DNA of 23,171 nt from a virus. The notes beneath the pieces are model-generated. The model was not told the origin of the DNA, searched no databases, and saw nothing but the letters and a program-made list of their open reading frames with translations. The stretch is from the IMG/VR virus record IMGVR_UViG_3300025732_000274, positions 1 to 23,171 of that record. The stretch is one strand, 5' to 3'. The position numbers and the translations under genes were made by a program. Shown piece by piece: positions 7,769 to 17,529 of this stretch (positions within the stretch are counted from its first letter, which is position 1; every line of letters begins with the position of its first letter).

Positions 7769-8148
7769 CGGCTGGTGCGCTCGAGCAAGACTGCCGCAGG
7801 TGCATCCATTCCGAGCAGCTCCGCCGTCAATGGGGCTGCGACGGACCCGCTCCCGTTCCGTTTGCGTACCTGACATGCGAGCGGTGCTTCGGCCGCGACA
7901 AGGCGTGCGACCTCTGCAAAGGCGATCCGAAGGGCAGGCCGCATAGGGTCTGCCCGAATCGTCAACGCGACCACTCGACCTCGCTCGCTGTCTCGATGCA
8001 TTCGATGTTTGGAGAGACCGGAGCCATGCCCGTGGAGGGTGGCATAATGGATCAAACGCAAGCATGGTTCGTCGCCCTGAGCGTCATCGGGAGCGAAAAG
8101 GCCAAGCACCGCGAGGCAGAATGGGAAATGACTCGATCCTCCAAGTAG
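7364..8148 (+). CDS. Tail assembly chaperone, -1 frameshift form (lambda gpGT-like) with cysteine-rich domain
   Basis: This is the predicted 261-residue product: 128 residues in frame 0, a -1 slip on G GGG GGC, then 133 residues read from base 7747 to the TAG at 8146-8148. The -1 frame has no ATG, GTG or TTG near its beginning, and its first in-frame ATG is far inside, so it cannot be an ordinary gene. The added part holds eight cysteines in about 58 residues, including three C-x2-C pairs (CRRC, CERC, CDLC), plus WGC and VCP. This suggests one or two zinc sites. A glutamate- and lysine-rich helix ends the chain. Similar cysteine-rich extensions occur in chaperone frameshift products of other siphophages (from memory). 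The T part presumably binds the tape measure. Its end overlaps the tape measure start by 28 bases. Confidence 0.78.
7741..7747 (+). promoter_or_regulatory. Programmed -1 ribosomal frameshift slippery site
   Basis: G GGG GGC fits the X XXY YYZ rule in the correct phase: 0-frame codons are TTG GGG GGC. Slipping back one base lets both tRNAs re-pair and opens a further 133 codons. Lambda uses the same heptamer (G GGA AAG differs, but the principle is shared) at its G-GT junction. A hairpin begins nine bases downstream. Confidence 0.8.
7757..7780 (+). promoter_or_regulatory. Frameshift-stimulating hairpin with the stop codon in its loop
   Basis: The inner stem CAGCCG (7760-7765) pairs with CGGCTG (7769-7774) around a three-base loop, TAG, which is itself the 0-frame stop codon. 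An alternative reading keeps AGCCG/CGGCT and adds an outer GCGC (7757-7760) with GCGC (7777-7780) across a three-base bulge. The distance from the slippery site is 9-12 bases, close to the spacing usual for stimulatory structures. Stability was not calculated. Confidence 0.65.
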
Positions 8149-9623
8149 TCCTGAAGGTCAAGGACGAGATGTCGCCCATCCTCCCGAGGATTGGTGAACG
8201 GTTCACCGGGATCTTCACGAAGATGAAGGCATCGGCGAAGCAGTTCTTCGACCAGTTCAGCGACCTGAACTTGGAGAAGGTTTCGCGGTTGGCCAAAGCC
8301 CCGTTCGAAATGATCAGCAAGTTCGGCGCGAAACTGCGCGAACTTGCACCCGACGCCAAGAAGTTCACGGAGTCGTTCTCCGAGGACGAGATGAGGACGA
8401 TCAACAAGGCCGCCGAGAGTTACAACCGACTCGGCGCGTCGATGAACACCTTTATCGGTCAGATGATCGCCGCGGTCCCCGGCCTGAACAGCGCGATGGA
8501 GTCGCTGGCCAACACGATGGATCGGATCACGGGGATCGACGAACGCTCCAAGGATCGTGCGGCTCTCCTCAAGGACTTGGCCGATGCTCAAGCCGCTTTC
8601 GCGCAGGGTCCTCCATCAGGCAGTCAAGAAGGATCCGCTCTTTACAAGGAATACATTCGCCTCCACGGCGCAGTCATCGCGGCTCGTGAGGCTCTGAAAG
8701 CCTTCGATAAACAACAGCAGGAGATGGCGATGAAGCCTCTCCGCGAAAAGTTGCAGAAGGAACGCGAGGACTTTGATCGGATTCAAGCCGCGAACAAGGC
8801 AGCCGGGACGTTCCTCCGGGACACTCGGCAGGGACCCGGTGCCGCAAGCCACCAGGCGCAGCGGGACATCGCCGAACTGCGTCGAATGTCAGATGCTTGG
8901 GTCGAGGAGACCAACAACAAACTTCTGCCCACCGTTGAGAAAGTTTTCAGTGACGCAGCCGACGCGGCCAAGCAAGCAGAAGATGACATGCTCGACGACA
9001 CGGCGAACATGCTTCGCGTCAAGGCGAAGATGTACGACGACGACCGCAAGGAGTTTGAGAAGTCAGAAGAGGATAAGCGCAAGGCTGCCGCAGAAACGAC
9101 AGCCGAGAACCTTGCCACACTCCAAGCCTTTTACGAGAAGTCCTCTGCCGTCCGCGCCGAGAACGCCGAGCGGCTCCGTCAGCAGATGGAAGCCGAGATC
9201 GAGCGGATCAATCAGCAGCTAGAGCAGGTCGCAGGCATCATGTCGAGCGCGTTCCTGTCTGGCTTTGAAGACATCATCCGTGGCACGAAGTCGGTCGCGG
9301 AAGCCTTCGGCGCGATGGTGGCCCAAATCATGTACGACGTCGGTCGAATGCTTGCTTCCGAGGCATTGACGGGTCTGTTCCGAGACTTGTTGAAAGGTCT
9401 CTTCGGAACTTCCGGTGGACGTGACATCAGCAACGCCGGAGTGCAGGCTGGCAGCCTCGATATGCCATCGTATGCACCATCAACTGGTGGAGGCCGGACG
9501 GGCGTAACCATCAACGTCAACGGTGCTCGCGATGCGACAGCCGTGGCGCGTGAGGTGCGTACGGCGATCCTGAATCTCGCCTCCACCGACAGCAGCGTGC
9601 GCCGCCGTCTTCAACTCTCATGA
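8121..9623 (+). CDS. Tail tape measure protein (short)
   Basis: A 500-residue protein that sets tail length and is carried inside the tube. It starts at the ATG at 8121, giving MGNDSILQVVLKVKDEMSP, a common tape measure opening. GAGG lies four to five bases upstream. The longer in-frame start at 8064 would add residues translated out of the chaperone extension. The body is largely helical and charged with long coiled-coil stretches (about 200-370). Near the C-terminus, SGFEDIIRGTKSVAEAFGAM and the amphipathic segment that follows (to about 440) match lambda-type tape measure ends. It is followed by a glycine-rich piece and GVTINVNGARDATAVAREVR. Using the usual rule of about 0.15 nm per residue, the tail would be about 75 nm long (inference). 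The ATGA stop overlaps the next gene. Confidence 0.88.
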   Translation: MGNDSILQVVLKVKDEMSPILPRIGERFTGIFTKMKASAKQFFDQFSDLNLEKVSRLAKAPFEMISKFGAKLRELAPDAKKFTESFSEDEMRTINKAAESYNRLGASMNTFIGQMIAAVPGLNSAMESLANTMDRITGIDERSKDRAALLKDLADAQAAFAQGPPSGSQEGSALYKEYIRLHGAVIAAREALKAFDKQQQEMAMKPLREKLQKEREDFDRIQAANKAAGTFLRDTRQGPGAASHQAQRDIAELRRMSDAWVEETNNKLLPTVEKVFSDAADAAKQAEDDMLDDTANMLRVKAKMYDDDRKEFEKSEEDKRKAAAETTAENLATLQAFYEKSSAVRAENAERLRQQMEAEIERINQQLEQVAGIMSSAFLSGFEDIIRGTKSVAEAFGAMVAQIMYDVGRMLASEALTGLFRDLLKGLFGTSGGRDISNAGVQAGSLDMPSYAPSTGGGRTGVTINVNGARDATAVAREVRTAILNLASTDSSVRRRLQLS

Positions 9624-10936
9624 CGTCGACGCTCTCGTACATCACCTTCACGGGACAGACCGCGCCTTACTCGGGCGAGTTCTACCCCGTCGATCAGGAG
9701 TTCCCGTTCACGTCGGTGACTGGATACTGGAAAGTCAACGCCGAGCGGCTCGAGTGCCGCACCCCGGTCATGTCGCCGGGCGGCGCGATCGGCACCGGAA
9801 GCACGGCTCCGTATGTCGCCAAGACTTCGATCTGCCGCCTGAAGTCTTCAATCTGGACGCAGGCTTTTCACCTACCGGGCAAGCCCGACGGCGGTCGTCG
9901 GATCACGGTATCGGTCGATATCACGATGCCGACGACGATCCCGGCCTACATCGCGTCCTTCGACGACGACATGCACATCGGGGTCATGTACCTCGGCGAG
10001 TCGTCAGGAAAGGGCTTCTGTTGGCTGTATCAGAACCTCGGCGATGGCACGACGATCCGATACGCGCACTCCTACGTCGACGGAACGACGGCGACGCCAG
10101 TCCTCCTAGGCCCGTCCGTCTCGACGACCGCCTGGGCGGCCGGATCGACTCACACGATGATGGTCGAGGTCCACCTGAACATCGCGGGTGATGTCGTCGA
10201 TTCGACGCTTTTCGTCGACGGCGTTCCGATCTTGTCTTTCGGAGCGGTGAGCGCACCGCTCTACAACTACCTGTTCAACGTCGCGATCTCGAGCTTCGTG
10301 ACCAAGAACTTCTATCAGGGTCTCGTCTGCAGGAACTTCACAGATTCCACGGCGTGGGGTCAGAGCGGCGACCCGGTCCCCGCGGCGTGGCAGTCGTACC
10401 TTTACACCTACGTGCGGTACACGTCCGGCGGCATCAACTACTTCCACTACGGCAGCAAGAACGTCCGCTTCGATAAGTGGCTGATCCGCGACATCAACCC
10501 CGCGACGATCCTACCTCCCGTCGACAGCGAGCCGAGCCTCGGAGCCGACTTCGCGGGTTATACGCAGATCTCGACCGCGCTCGAGAACAACACGACGAGC
10601 GACGTCCTGACGGTTGCGCCTTCTTACAGCCAACCGATCGCCGATCAGTGGGAGGTCGTCGAGTTCAACAGCGACGGGGGCTACACGACGACGTACACGC
10701 CAACCACCCGTCGCCGGCGAAGGTGGACGCTCGGCTGGGTCGCGCTGCCGACCGCCGACAAAGACACGCTCGTTTCCCTCACGGCCTCGGTGGCCTCGCG
10801 GTTTCGCTCGTTTGCGTGGACGGACCCGGAAACGAACGAGGCCCTGAACATCCGTTTCACATCCGACGTCCGAGTTGATCGCGTGGCCTATGCCGTCTGG
10901 AACGTATCGGCTCAGGCCGAAGAGGTGCTCGGCTAA
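9620..10936 (+). CDS. Minor tail protein: LamG-like domain fused to gpM-like domain
   Basis: A 438-residue protein starting in an ATGA overlap with the tape measure gene, without a clear Shine-Dalgarno. Residues about 15-300 look like a concanavalin/LamG beta sandwich: GYWKVNAERLECRTPV, RITVSVDITMPTTIPAYIAS, THTMMVEVHLNIAGDVVD, STLFVDGVPILSFGA. Such domains bind sugars. Residues about 333-438 resemble lambda gpM, a distal tail protein: EVVEFNSDGGY, PTTRRRRRWTLGWVALPTAD, FRSFAWTDPETNEALNIRF, DRVAYAVWNVSAQAEEV. Lambda gpM (109 residues) shows the same succession G-Y, T-x-S/T, F-x-W-T/DP and final V-x-F/V-x-A. Gene order (tape measure, this gene, gpL-like) equals lambda H-M-L. The LamG part may contact surface glycans (inference). 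Confidence 0.7.
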   Translation: MTSTLSYITFTGQTAPYSGEFYPVDQEFPFTSVTGYWKVNAERLECRTPVMSPGGAIGTGSTAPYVAKTSICRLKSSIWTQAFHLPGKPDGGRRITVSVDITMPTTIPAYIASFDDDMHIGVMYLGESSGKGFCWLYQNLGDGTTIRYAHSYVDGTTATPVLLGPSVSTTAWAAGSTHTMMVEVHLNIAGDVVDSTLFVDGVPILSFGAVSAPLYNYLFNVAISSFVTKNFYQGLVCRNFTDSTAWGQSGDPVPAAWQSYLYTYVRYTSGGINYFHYGSKNVRFDKWLIRDINPATILPPVDSEPSLGADFAGYTQISTALENNTTSDVLTVAPSYSQPIADQWEVVEFNSDGGYTTTYTPTTRRRRRWTLGWVALPTADKDTLVSLTASVASRFRSFAWTDPETNEALNIRFTSDVRVDRVAYAVWNVSAQAEEVLG

Positions 10937-11616
10937 TGCCCGAATCAATCAACAGCGAACTCACGACGCTCAAGAACCTGATCCATTCGCAGAACGGATG
11001 GATCTACCTGTTCCTCATCGAGCTCGACGGCAGCAACAAGGCCGCTCTCTGCGGTCACGACACGACCGTCACTCATGACGGCATCACCTATCAGAACTTC
11101 CCGATCAATATCGGATCGTGGACTCGCGACGTCGACGGAAACCTCGCGCAGCCGACGGTAACGGTGTCGAACCTCAGCCGCGAGATGGCCAACTACCTCG
11201 AGGCGGGCGGCCTGCTCGACCGTCGCGTGCGCGTGTACGCCAAGAACCTCGGGTCGTCGAGCGTCGTCGAGTTCGGCGAGTGGCGCATCATCGAGGCGAC
11301 GGTCAGCCTTGACGTCGCCATATTCCGCATCGGCGTCTACCAGTTGTTCGACGCGCCCTTCCCGCAGCGTCGGCAGTTTCGCAGCCGATGCGACTACCAG
11401 TACGGAGGCAGCGAATGCGCGTACCAGATCTCGCTGCCGAATCTGATCTCGTCGACGAATCCGAACTTCGACGGCAGCACCTGCGACTACACCATCGGCG
11501 GCGAAAACGGCTGCCGAGTTCACGGACTGAACGAGGCCGCCAACGGTCAGTTCAAAGCACACCCGGCCCGCTTCGGCGGGTTCCCCGGCATTCCGAAGGG
11601 GCCTGCCCGTGTCTGA
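10936..11616 (+). CDS. Minor tail protein L-like, four-cysteine (Fe-S) tail tip hub protein
   Basis: A 226-residue protein starting at the ATG of a TAATG junction, with AAGAGG about eight bases upstream. The N-terminal domain (about 20-145) has [24 protein letters not shown] and [15 protein letters not shown], and ends with [10 protein letters not shown]. The C-terminal part has C152-x8-C161 and C183-x9-C193, then the ending [10 protein letters not shown], typical of gpL/DUF2163-like tail proteins. Lambda gpL binds a [4Fe-4S] cluster through four C-terminal cysteines, and the spacing here is very similar, so the same cluster is likely. It should form part of the distal tail ring that holds the central receptor-binding protein. 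Order with the neighbouring gpM-like and gpK/I/J-like genes matches lambda. Confidence 0.85.
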   Translation: MPESINSELTTLKNLIHSQNGWIYLFLIELDGSNKAALCGHDTTVTHDGITYQNFPINIGSWTRDVDGNLAQPTVTVSNLSREMANYLEAGGLLDRRVRVYAKNLGSSSVVEFGEWRIIEATVSLDVAIFRIGVYQLFDAPFPQRRQFRSRCDYQYGGSECAYQISLPNLISSTNPNFDGSTCDYTIGGENGCRVHGLNEAANGQFKAHPARFGGFPGIPKGPARV

Positions 11617-14600
11617 ACTTGAATACGAAAAGTGGCACGACCTGCTCGGTCAGCCTCACGAACCGCTCGGCTGCTGGCTCTTGGTCGCCGAAGTCTACCG
11701 TCGCAGCGGCAAGATTCTGCCGTCGCACCCCGCGGCCTACCTCGGAGGCAACGGCTGGCAGCGGGTCGATGCCAACAACCCGTCGCCGCTCGACATCATC
11801 GTCACGGGCCAAGACGGAGTCATCAAGCATGTCGCGGTCTACATCGGCAAAGGCAAGATCCTCCACTCGGTCGAGGGCTCGTGCGTTCGCGTCGATTCGT
11901 ACTCGTCGCTGAAGAAGACAGGCACGGTGATGTGGGTCGGTCGTCCCGGCCCGGCCTCCGAGATCGAGGCGATGCCCATGGATCTCGACGGCCTGACCGT
12001 CGTCGAGGTCCCCGACGTCCTGACGCCGCGCTCGAGGACGATTCGGCAGGCCCGTCCCGGCATGCGCGTGCGCGACTACAAGCCCGACTGGGCCGATGCG
12101 TTCATCGACGCCCACGGCCCGTCGACGGACTTCAATCGAGTCGCCGACCGCGGCGAGATCCTTCTCTTCTACGCCGTCCCGGGCGCGACTGCCGCCGCGA
12201 CTGCCGCCATCGTCACCGACATTCTCGCGGGTGTCGCGCTCATGGTGGCGGGCATGCTCCTTCTCAAAGTCATCGGTGGTGGACAGGCTGCGCCGCAGGA
12301 AGAAGGGAGGCCGGGGTTCGACCTTGAGGGCTTTCGTAACACAGCAACGGTTGGCATTGCGCAGCCTGTCGTTTACGGCGAGCACAAGGTGGCAGGCAAT
12401 ATCGTGTCGGCTTTCCAACGGGTCGACACCGACGGTCGCCGCCAGCTGTACATGCTGCTCCTTCTCAGCCGCGGCCCCATCGAATCCATCGGGGGTATCG
12501 GCTCGGATCAGGATGATCTCCAAGGCGCGGCGATTCCCGAAGCAATACAGATAAACGGGAACCCAGCGAGCAACTATCCGGTCTCGATCTACACGCGCCT
12601 CGGCTCATCGAATCAGGAACACATCCCCGGGTTTGATGAAACCGTTTCAAGCATCGGTGTTGGCGCGACTCTTCAGCAGAATCAGCCCTACGTCTACACC
12701 ACATCGGGGGCGGTGACCTCGGCCGAAGTATTGATCACGTTCCCTCAGGGTTTGTACTCGGCTACGGGCGCGATCACCGTGGCCACGTTCAAGATCCGGT
12801 ACCGCGAGCAAGGGGCCACGACTTGGGTCGACCTCCCGCAGAAGACGACCGGAGGCGGTGTCACGCTGACGCCTGCGCAGCAGGCCGCGACGACCAACGC
12901 GACGCTCGTCGTTATCAAGCAGACGCGCACCGAGCACGCCGCGCTCTACCGCATTGACTTCCCGTCCGAGAAGACCTACGAGATCGAGGTCACGCGCCTT
13001 TATCCGACCTACCCTGACAGCGCGAACGTCGTGACTCAGTCGGTTTTCGACGAGGTCAACGAGATCACGGGCGACCGGCTGACGTACCCGGGCAAGGCGC
13101 TCCTCGGCCTTGTGGCGACTGGCAGCGACACGATCGGCACGTCTTTGCCCAACGTGACGACGGTGATCAAAGGACGCCGGGTCTACGTTTGGGACGGTGT
13201 GTCCGAGCGCAGCCCCAACTTCACGCAGCAATGGACGCAGAACCCCGCGTGGATCTGTATGGACATGCTGCTCGACAAGAACTACGGTATGGGCCGGAAT
13301 GGCCAACTGACGCTCGACAACGTCGACCTGCAGTCGTTCAAGGACTGGGCCGACTACGCCGACACGATCCCAGAGGTCGGCAACGGCGTGCGTGCTCAGT
13401 GCGATCTGCTCATCGACTCGACCTCGAGCGGCTGGGATCTCGTCACCAGTCTCGCCACGTCGCACTTCGCGCGTCTGCTTTTCGTCGGGTCGAAGGTCAC
13501 GGCGATTCCGGACAACGCCAAGACCGTCACGGGCGTGTTCTCGATGGGGAACGTCCGCGACTTCGCGATCCAGTACAACGGAAACCGCACCCGTCCGAAC
13601 GCCGTCGAGGTGCAGTACTACAACGCCTCGACGAACTACGAAGCCGAGCAGGCCCTTCAGGTCGAGTCCGCGGCGCTCATCGCCGGCGAGACGGTACGCA
13701 AGGAATCCATCGCGGGAACGGGCATCACCCGCGCGATCCAAGCCAACCGACTGGCTAAGCGCCGAATCCTGACCGCGCAGAACGTGAGCCGGGTCGTCGA
13801 GTTCACGGTCGGCGTCGAGGGCATCGCGGTCCTGCCGATGGACGTCGTCCGCATTCAGCACGACTCGTCGAGCAAGGGCAAAGGCGGACGCATCCTTGTC
13901 GTCAACTCGACGACGTCGATTCAGCTCGACACGCAGGTGCTGACCGCCGACCTGTCGGGAGCGACCATCTATATCCGCGTCGTCTCGGGCGGCGTCGACA
14001 CCGTGATCAGCGGCACGCCGACCGGAACCGATCAGGCCGAGCACTCGACCGTCACGTTCACGTCGGCTCTCTCGGTGCTTCCGAGCGCGGGCGACCCGTA
14101 CGGCTTCGGAGCCGTCGGCGCGACGGGCTGGCCGAAGTTGTTCCAAGTCTCGTCTGTCACCCACAACGAAGACTTCAGCCGCCGAATCACGGCCTACGAG
14201 TACAACGCCTCGATCTACTCCGACGATCCCGGCGAGATCGAGACGTTCACCGACACGATGCCCGACCCGCGGGCGATGCCTGCCCAAGCCACCGGGCTGC
14301 GCCTCAACGAGGAGTTCCCCGAGGCGTGCGCGGGTGGCTGCGGCCTCGCTCGCGTCCGCGCCGACTGGAACCTCGACACGGGCTGGGAAAAGGCCGACGT
14401 CTACTACGGCATCGCGGGCGGTGACGGGCAGATCTGGCAGTACGTCGGACGGTTCGAGGACACCGCCACCTTCGACGTCGAGCCCGACCAGACCTACAAC
14501 GTCAGGATCGTGCCTGTGTCGTCTCAGGAGACGCGCAGACGCCCCGCGGCGGTCATCGAGGGGTTCATCTACCCACGCGGCGACAGGACGCCCCCAAGCC

Positions 14601-16447
14601 CGCCCAGCGCCGTCAACGCGACGGTCGCGAATCAGGTGCTGTACGTCCTGATCGAGCCGCCATCCGGTCAAAGCGTCGACGGGTACGAGGTCCGGTATGC
14701 GTCGGGCTCGGGCTCGATCTTCGCCGGCGAGCCTAGGTTGGGCTACACGCGCTCCGACACGTTCACGATCGCGTGCCCGTCGACGTCTACTTTCTACCTG
14801 CACGTGCGGTCGCGCACCGCTCGAGGCGTTCTCTCGGAAACCTCGACGACCGTGCGGGTCGATCCGACGACTCCGACGTCGACGTACACCACGAAGCAGT
14901 CGATCTCGGACACGGGATTCCCCGGCACGAAAAGCAACACGGCCGTCACCTCGGGCAGCCTTTTCCTGTCGGGGTCAAACCTATCAGGCACGTACGTTTC
15001 CACGGCGTTCACGTCGACGGGCAATCGCGCCTGGTGGTTGGTCTCTTCGACTCTCGATCCTGTCGACCGCACGTGGGACGAGTCCGGCCGCGCTTGGGCC
15101 GACGGCGACGAGACGTGGGCCTCGGCCTACCTGACGGGCGAAGAGGCCGGGCCGAACCCGACGTGGGCCGACGCGGGGTGGACATGGGGCGGCACTATCG
15201 GTTCCGTCATGGCTTGGGCCGGATGGCCGGACGTCATCGGGCAGTTGACGCCGACCGTCGAGACCCGAATCAACGCAGGGTCGTACGTCGAGCTGACGAC
15301 CCTCGAGGCGTCGAGCATCACGAGCGGCGACGTCAAGGTCACGATGCGTCGTCCGCACGACCGCTATCAGCCGAAACTGACGGCTGTCGACGGACGTCTA
15401 TCGGAATGGTCGGCGACCGCGAGCAGCGCGGTTGCAGGTTACTTCGGGCAGTTTTGGTCGACGCAGGATCAGACGGCCGCCGCGATCAACACGGGCTACG
15501 CGGTCACCTTCAACAACAGCGACTCCAACAACAGCGGAGTCTCGGTCGTGTCGAACTCTCAGATCGAGTTCGACTATGCGGGTACCTACTCGCTGACGTT
15601 CTCGATGCAGTTCGTCAACGTGGACACGCAGATCCACGATGTGAACGTCTGGTTCAAGTTGAACGGCACCAACATCGCCGACAGCGACTCGAAGTGGTCG
15701 GTGGTCGAGTCGCACGGTGGCACGGACGGCCACGCGATCGGCACGGTGAACTTGGTCGTCACGGTCGACGCCGGAGACTACGTCGAGTTGTTCTGGTCAG
15801 TCGACGACACCGATATCTCTCTGCAGTACATCGGGGCGGTATCGCCGGCTCCGGCAATCCCGAGCGTCATTCTGACCGCGGTGCCAGTTGCAAACATCCT
15901 CGAAGGACCTCAAGGCCCGACCGGGTTGACGGGTGGTCAAGGTCCGCAAGGTGCTACGGGATCGCAGGGGGCTACTGGACCCCAAGGGTCGACGGGCGCT
16001 CAAGGCCCTCAAGGGGCCACGGGTTCGCAAGGAGCGACGGGATCGCAAGGTCCGCAAGGCGCGACGGGCAGCACCGGAGCGCAAGGCCCGCAGGGCATTC
16101 AAGGCCCTCAGGGTGCCACGGGCTCCCAAGGGCCGCAGGGTGCCACCGGGCCTCAGGGTGCAAAGGGCGACACGGGACCACAGGGTGCGACTGGCCCTCA
16201 AGGCGCACAAGGTGCAACCGGACCGCAAGGCACGAAGGGCGATACAGGGCCACAAGGTCCACAGGGAACCAGTGGGCCGCAAGGTGCTAAAGGCGACACC
16301 GGACCGCAGGGACCGCAAGGTGACTCGATCACCGGGCCTCAGGGGGCGACTGGTGCGCAAGGTCCACAAGGCCCACAAGGCGCATCAGGCGGTGGTGGCG
16401 GCGCGGCGATCTACGATATTCTGAAGACGGTTACGATAGGCGTCTGA
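11609..16447 (+). CDS. Tail tip megaprotein: NlpC/P60 peptidase + gpI-like + gpJ-like + C1q-like + collagen-like
   Basis: A 1612-residue protein starting with GTG, eight bases into the end of the gpL-like gene, with GAAGGGG about eight bases upstream. Residues about 1-112 form an NlpC/P60 cysteine peptidase: Cys22 in [13 protein letters not shown], His74 in IKHVAVYIG, His86. This is the gpK-type enzyme that opens peptidoglycan. Residues about 122-230 resemble gpI, with a hydrophobic Ala/Gly-rich helix at about 191-222. From about 240, [19 protein letters not shown] starts the gpJ-like hub, with the usual gpJ core following ([22 protein letters not shown]). An FN3-like domain lies near 990-1090 and a C1q-like beta domain near 1280-1428. 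About 53 Gly-X-Y triplets follow (1433-1593). In lambda these are three genes, K, I and J. The host-binding parts should be the C1q and collagen segments. Confidence 0.88.
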   Translation: MSELEYEKWHDLLGQPHEPLGCWLLVAEVYRRSGKILPSHPAAYLGGNGWQRVDANNPSPLDIIVTGQDGVIKHVAVYIGKGKILHSVEGSCVRVDSYSSLKKTGTVMWVGRPGPASEIEAMPMDLDGLTVVEVPDVLTPRSRTIRQARPGMRVRDYKPDWADAFIDAHGPSTDFNRVADRGEILLFYAVPGATAAATAAIVTDILAGVALMVAGMLLLKVIGGGQAAPQEEGRPGFDLEGFRNTATVGIAQPVVYGEHKVAGNIVSAFQRVDTDGRRQLYMLLLLSRGPIESIGGIGSDQDDLQGAAIPEAIQINGNPASNYPVSIYTRLGSSNQEHIPGFDETVSSIGVGATLQQNQPYVYTTSGAVTSAEVLITFPQGLYSATGAITVATFKIRYREQGATTWVDLPQKTTGGGVTLTPAQQAATTNATLVVIKQTRTEHAALYRIDFPSEKTYEIEVTRLYPTYPDSANVVTQSVFDEVNEITGDRLTYPGKALLGLVATGSDTIGTSLPNVTTVIKGRRVYVWDGVSERSPNFTQQWTQNPAWICMDMLLDKNYGMGRNGQLTLDNVDLQSFKDWADYADTIPEVGNGVRAQCDLLIDSTSSGWDLVTSLATSHFARLLFVGSKVTAIPDNAKTVTGVFSMGNVRDFAIQYNGNRTRPNAVEVQYYNASTNYEAEQALQVESAALIAGETVRKESIAGTGITRAIQANRLAKRRILTAQNVSRVVEFTVGVEGIAVLPMDVVRIQHDSSSKGKGGRILVVNSTTSIQLDTQVLTADLSGATIYIRVVSGGVDTVISGTPTGTDQAEHSTVTFTSALSVLPSAGDPYGFGAVGATGWPKLFQVSSVTHNEDFSRRITAYEYNASIYSDDPGEIETFTDTMPDPRAMPAQATGLRLNEEFPEACAGGCGLARVRADWNLDTGWEKADVYYGIAGGDGQIWQYVGRFEDTATFDVEPDQTYNVRIVPVSSQETRRRPAAVIEGFIYPRGDRTPPSPPSAVNATVANQVLYVLIEPPSGQSVDGYEVRYASGSGSIFAGEPRLGYTRSDTFTIACPSTSTFYLHVRSRTARGVLSETSTTVRVDPTTPTSTYTTKQSISDTGFPGTKSNTAVTSGSLFLSGSNLSGTYVSTAFTSTGNRAWWLVSSTLDPVDRTWDESGRAWADGDETWASAYLTGEEAGPNPTWADAGWTWGGTIGSVMAWAGWPDVIGQLTPTVETRINAGSYVELTTLEASSITSGDVKVTMRRPHDRYQPKLTAVDGRLSEWSATASSAVAGYFGQFWSTQDQTAAAINTGYAVTFNNSDSNNSGVSVVSNSQIEFDYAGTYSLTFSMQFVNVDTQIHDVNVWFKLNGTNIADSDSKWSVVESHGGTDGHAIGTVNLVVTVDAGDYVELFWSVDDTDISLQYIGAVSPAPAIPSVILTAVPVANILEGPQGPTGLTGGQGPQGATGSQGATGPQGSTGAQGPQGATGSQGATGSQGPQGATGSTGAQGPQGIQGPQGATGSQGPQGATGPQGAKGDTGPQGATGPQGAQGATGPQGTKGDTGPQGPQGTSGPQGAKGDTGPQGPQGDSITGPQGATGAQGPQGPQGASGGGGGAAIYDILKTVTIGV
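15905..16387 (+). repeat. Collagen-like Gly-X-Y repeat tract 1
   Basis: Forty-seven unbroken Gly-X-Y triplets (mostly [12 protein letters not shown]), a two-residue break (IT at 16328-16333), then six more. The coding DNA is a degenerate nine-base repeat. Such tracts fold as trimeric triple helices in phage fibres. It follows a C1q-like domain, the reverse of the usual order in animal C1q proteins, and ends in a short Gly-rich tail. Confidence 0.95.
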
Positions 16448-17529
16448 TGCTCACTCTCGGCACCACAACTCAGACTCTCGAGGCACTGCTTGGTGGCGCG
16501 GCTGCCACGACGAACCCCGCGGCGGTCGTGTCGTACGCCGAGCACACCGCGACGACGTACACGGGGAAGGTCCAACACACCGACCTGAACGGCACGACTG
16601 CGGTCACGATTCTGTCCGCACCTGCGTCGTCGACCGAGCACGTCGTTCGTGGCGTGGCCATCTCGAACATCGACACGGCGGCTGTCACGCTCACCGTCCG
16701 CTTCAAGGACACGAGCGGCTCGACCGTCTACCGCACCGTCTTCAAGGCCACGCTGTCGGTAGGCGACACGGCAGGCTACGACGACGACGGCTGGTACGTG
16801 ATGGACTCGACTGGTGCTCGCAAGGGCATCGGTGCGACCGGAGCGCAAGGGCCACAGGGCGTTGCCGGAGCTCAAGGCGCGACGGGGGCTCAAGGTCCTC
16901 AAGGCGCAAAGGGTGCCGACGGTGCGCAGGGTGCGCAGGGTGCCCAAGGTGCGACTGGCGCACAAGGCGCGACAGGTGCCCAAGGCGCGACTGGGGCTCA
17001 GGGTGCAACGGGAGCGCAAGGCGCGACAGGTGCCCAAGGTCCGCAAGGAGATCCGGGTGCAGTTGGCCCACAAGGTGCCAAAGGCGACACGGGACCACAG
17101 GGACCCCAAGGCGCACAGGGCGCAACGGGTCCTCAGGGCGCAAAGGGCGACACGGGCGCGACCGGGCCTCAGGGGCCGCAAGGTGACCCGGGCGCAACCG
17201 GGCCGCAAGGGCCTCAGGGTGCCAAAGGCGACACCGGAGCGACGGGGCCGCAAGGTCCACAAGGCGATGCGGGTCCTCAAGGTGCAACGGGTGCACAGGG
17301 CGCACAGGGCGCGCAAGGTCCACAGGGAACCGCCGGATCTCCAACCGACGCACGCTACGTCGTCACGGGCTATAGCAGCGGCCTCAGCGACGAACGTTTG
17401 CTGACGGCTGGCACGGGCATCACGATCACGGACAACGGTGCGAACAACACGGTGGTCATCGAGGCCACGGGCGGCGGCGGCGGAACGTCGGCACCTGATT
17501 ACATGTTCTTCTTCAACGGAATCATCTGA
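16447..17529 (+). CDS. Collagen-like tail fibre protein
   Basis: A 360-residue protein starting at a TGATG junction with the preceding megaprotein. Residues 1-128 form a beta-rich head ([20 protein letters not shown], then [18 protein letters not shown]), probably the attachment or trimer-nucleating domain. Residues 129-299 are 57 continuous Gly-X-Y triplets. The C-terminal part has [20 protein letters not shown] followed by [11 protein letters not shown], a short repeat known from many phage fibres, where it often precedes the tip. It ends with a glycine run and [11 protein letters not shown]. It should make a trimeric flexible fibre at the tail tip. Proline hydroxylation is not expected in bacteria, so stability would come from charged and Gln/Thr residues (inference). 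A whole-gene call is secure, the role is inferred. Confidence 0.82.
   Translation: MLTLGTTTQTLEALLGGAAATTNPAAVVSYAEHTATTYTGKVQHTDLNGTTAVTILSAPASSTEHVVRGVAISNIDTAAVTLTVRFKDTSGSTVYRTVFKATLSVGDTAGYDDDGWYVMDSTGARKGIGATGAQGPQGVAGAQGATGAQGPQGAKGADGAQGAQGAQGATGAQGATGAQGATGAQGATGAQGATGAQGPQGDPGAVGPQGAKGDTGPQGPQGAQGATGPQGAKGDTGATGPQGPQGDPGATGPQGPQGAKGDTGATGPQGPQGDAGPQGATGAQGAQGAQGPQGTAGSPTDARYVVTGYSSGLSDERLLTAGTGITITDNGANNTVVIEATGGGGGTSAPDYMFFFNGII
16831..17343 (+). repeat. Collagen-like Gly-X-Y repeat tract 2
   Basis: Fifty-seven unbroken triplets within the fibre gene. An almost pure (GAT GAQ) run occupies triplets 14-23, and [12 protein letters not shown] units repeat later. At DNA level it resembles tract 1 (15905-16387) in phase and wording, so the two could recombine and change length. 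Confidence 0.95.

Noticed and set aside
7734-7946. A 70-codon + strand frame after the tail chaperone
   Set aside because: It is not the -1 frame, is Arg-rich, and competes with the cysteine-rich frame that has a clear frameshift site.
8064-8120. Upstream ATG for the tape measure gene
   Set aside because: The added residues are Arg-rich and out of character. The usual tape measure opening begins at the ATG at 8121.
12647-14803. A 718-codon open frame on the minus strand
   Set aside because: It lies antisense to the gpJ-like core. Its product is Arg/Asp/Val-rich without any domain, a by-product of GC-rich third positions in the + strand gene.
14773-16290. A 505-codon second frame on the + strand
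   Set aside because: It runs inside the tail tip megaprotein gene in another frame. Arg/His/Asp-rich, no domain, no suitable ribosome binding site.
15905-17343. Regular short repeats, considered as a CRISPR array
   Set aside because: The repeat is a degenerate nine-base codon pattern without spacers and encodes collagen-like protein in frame.
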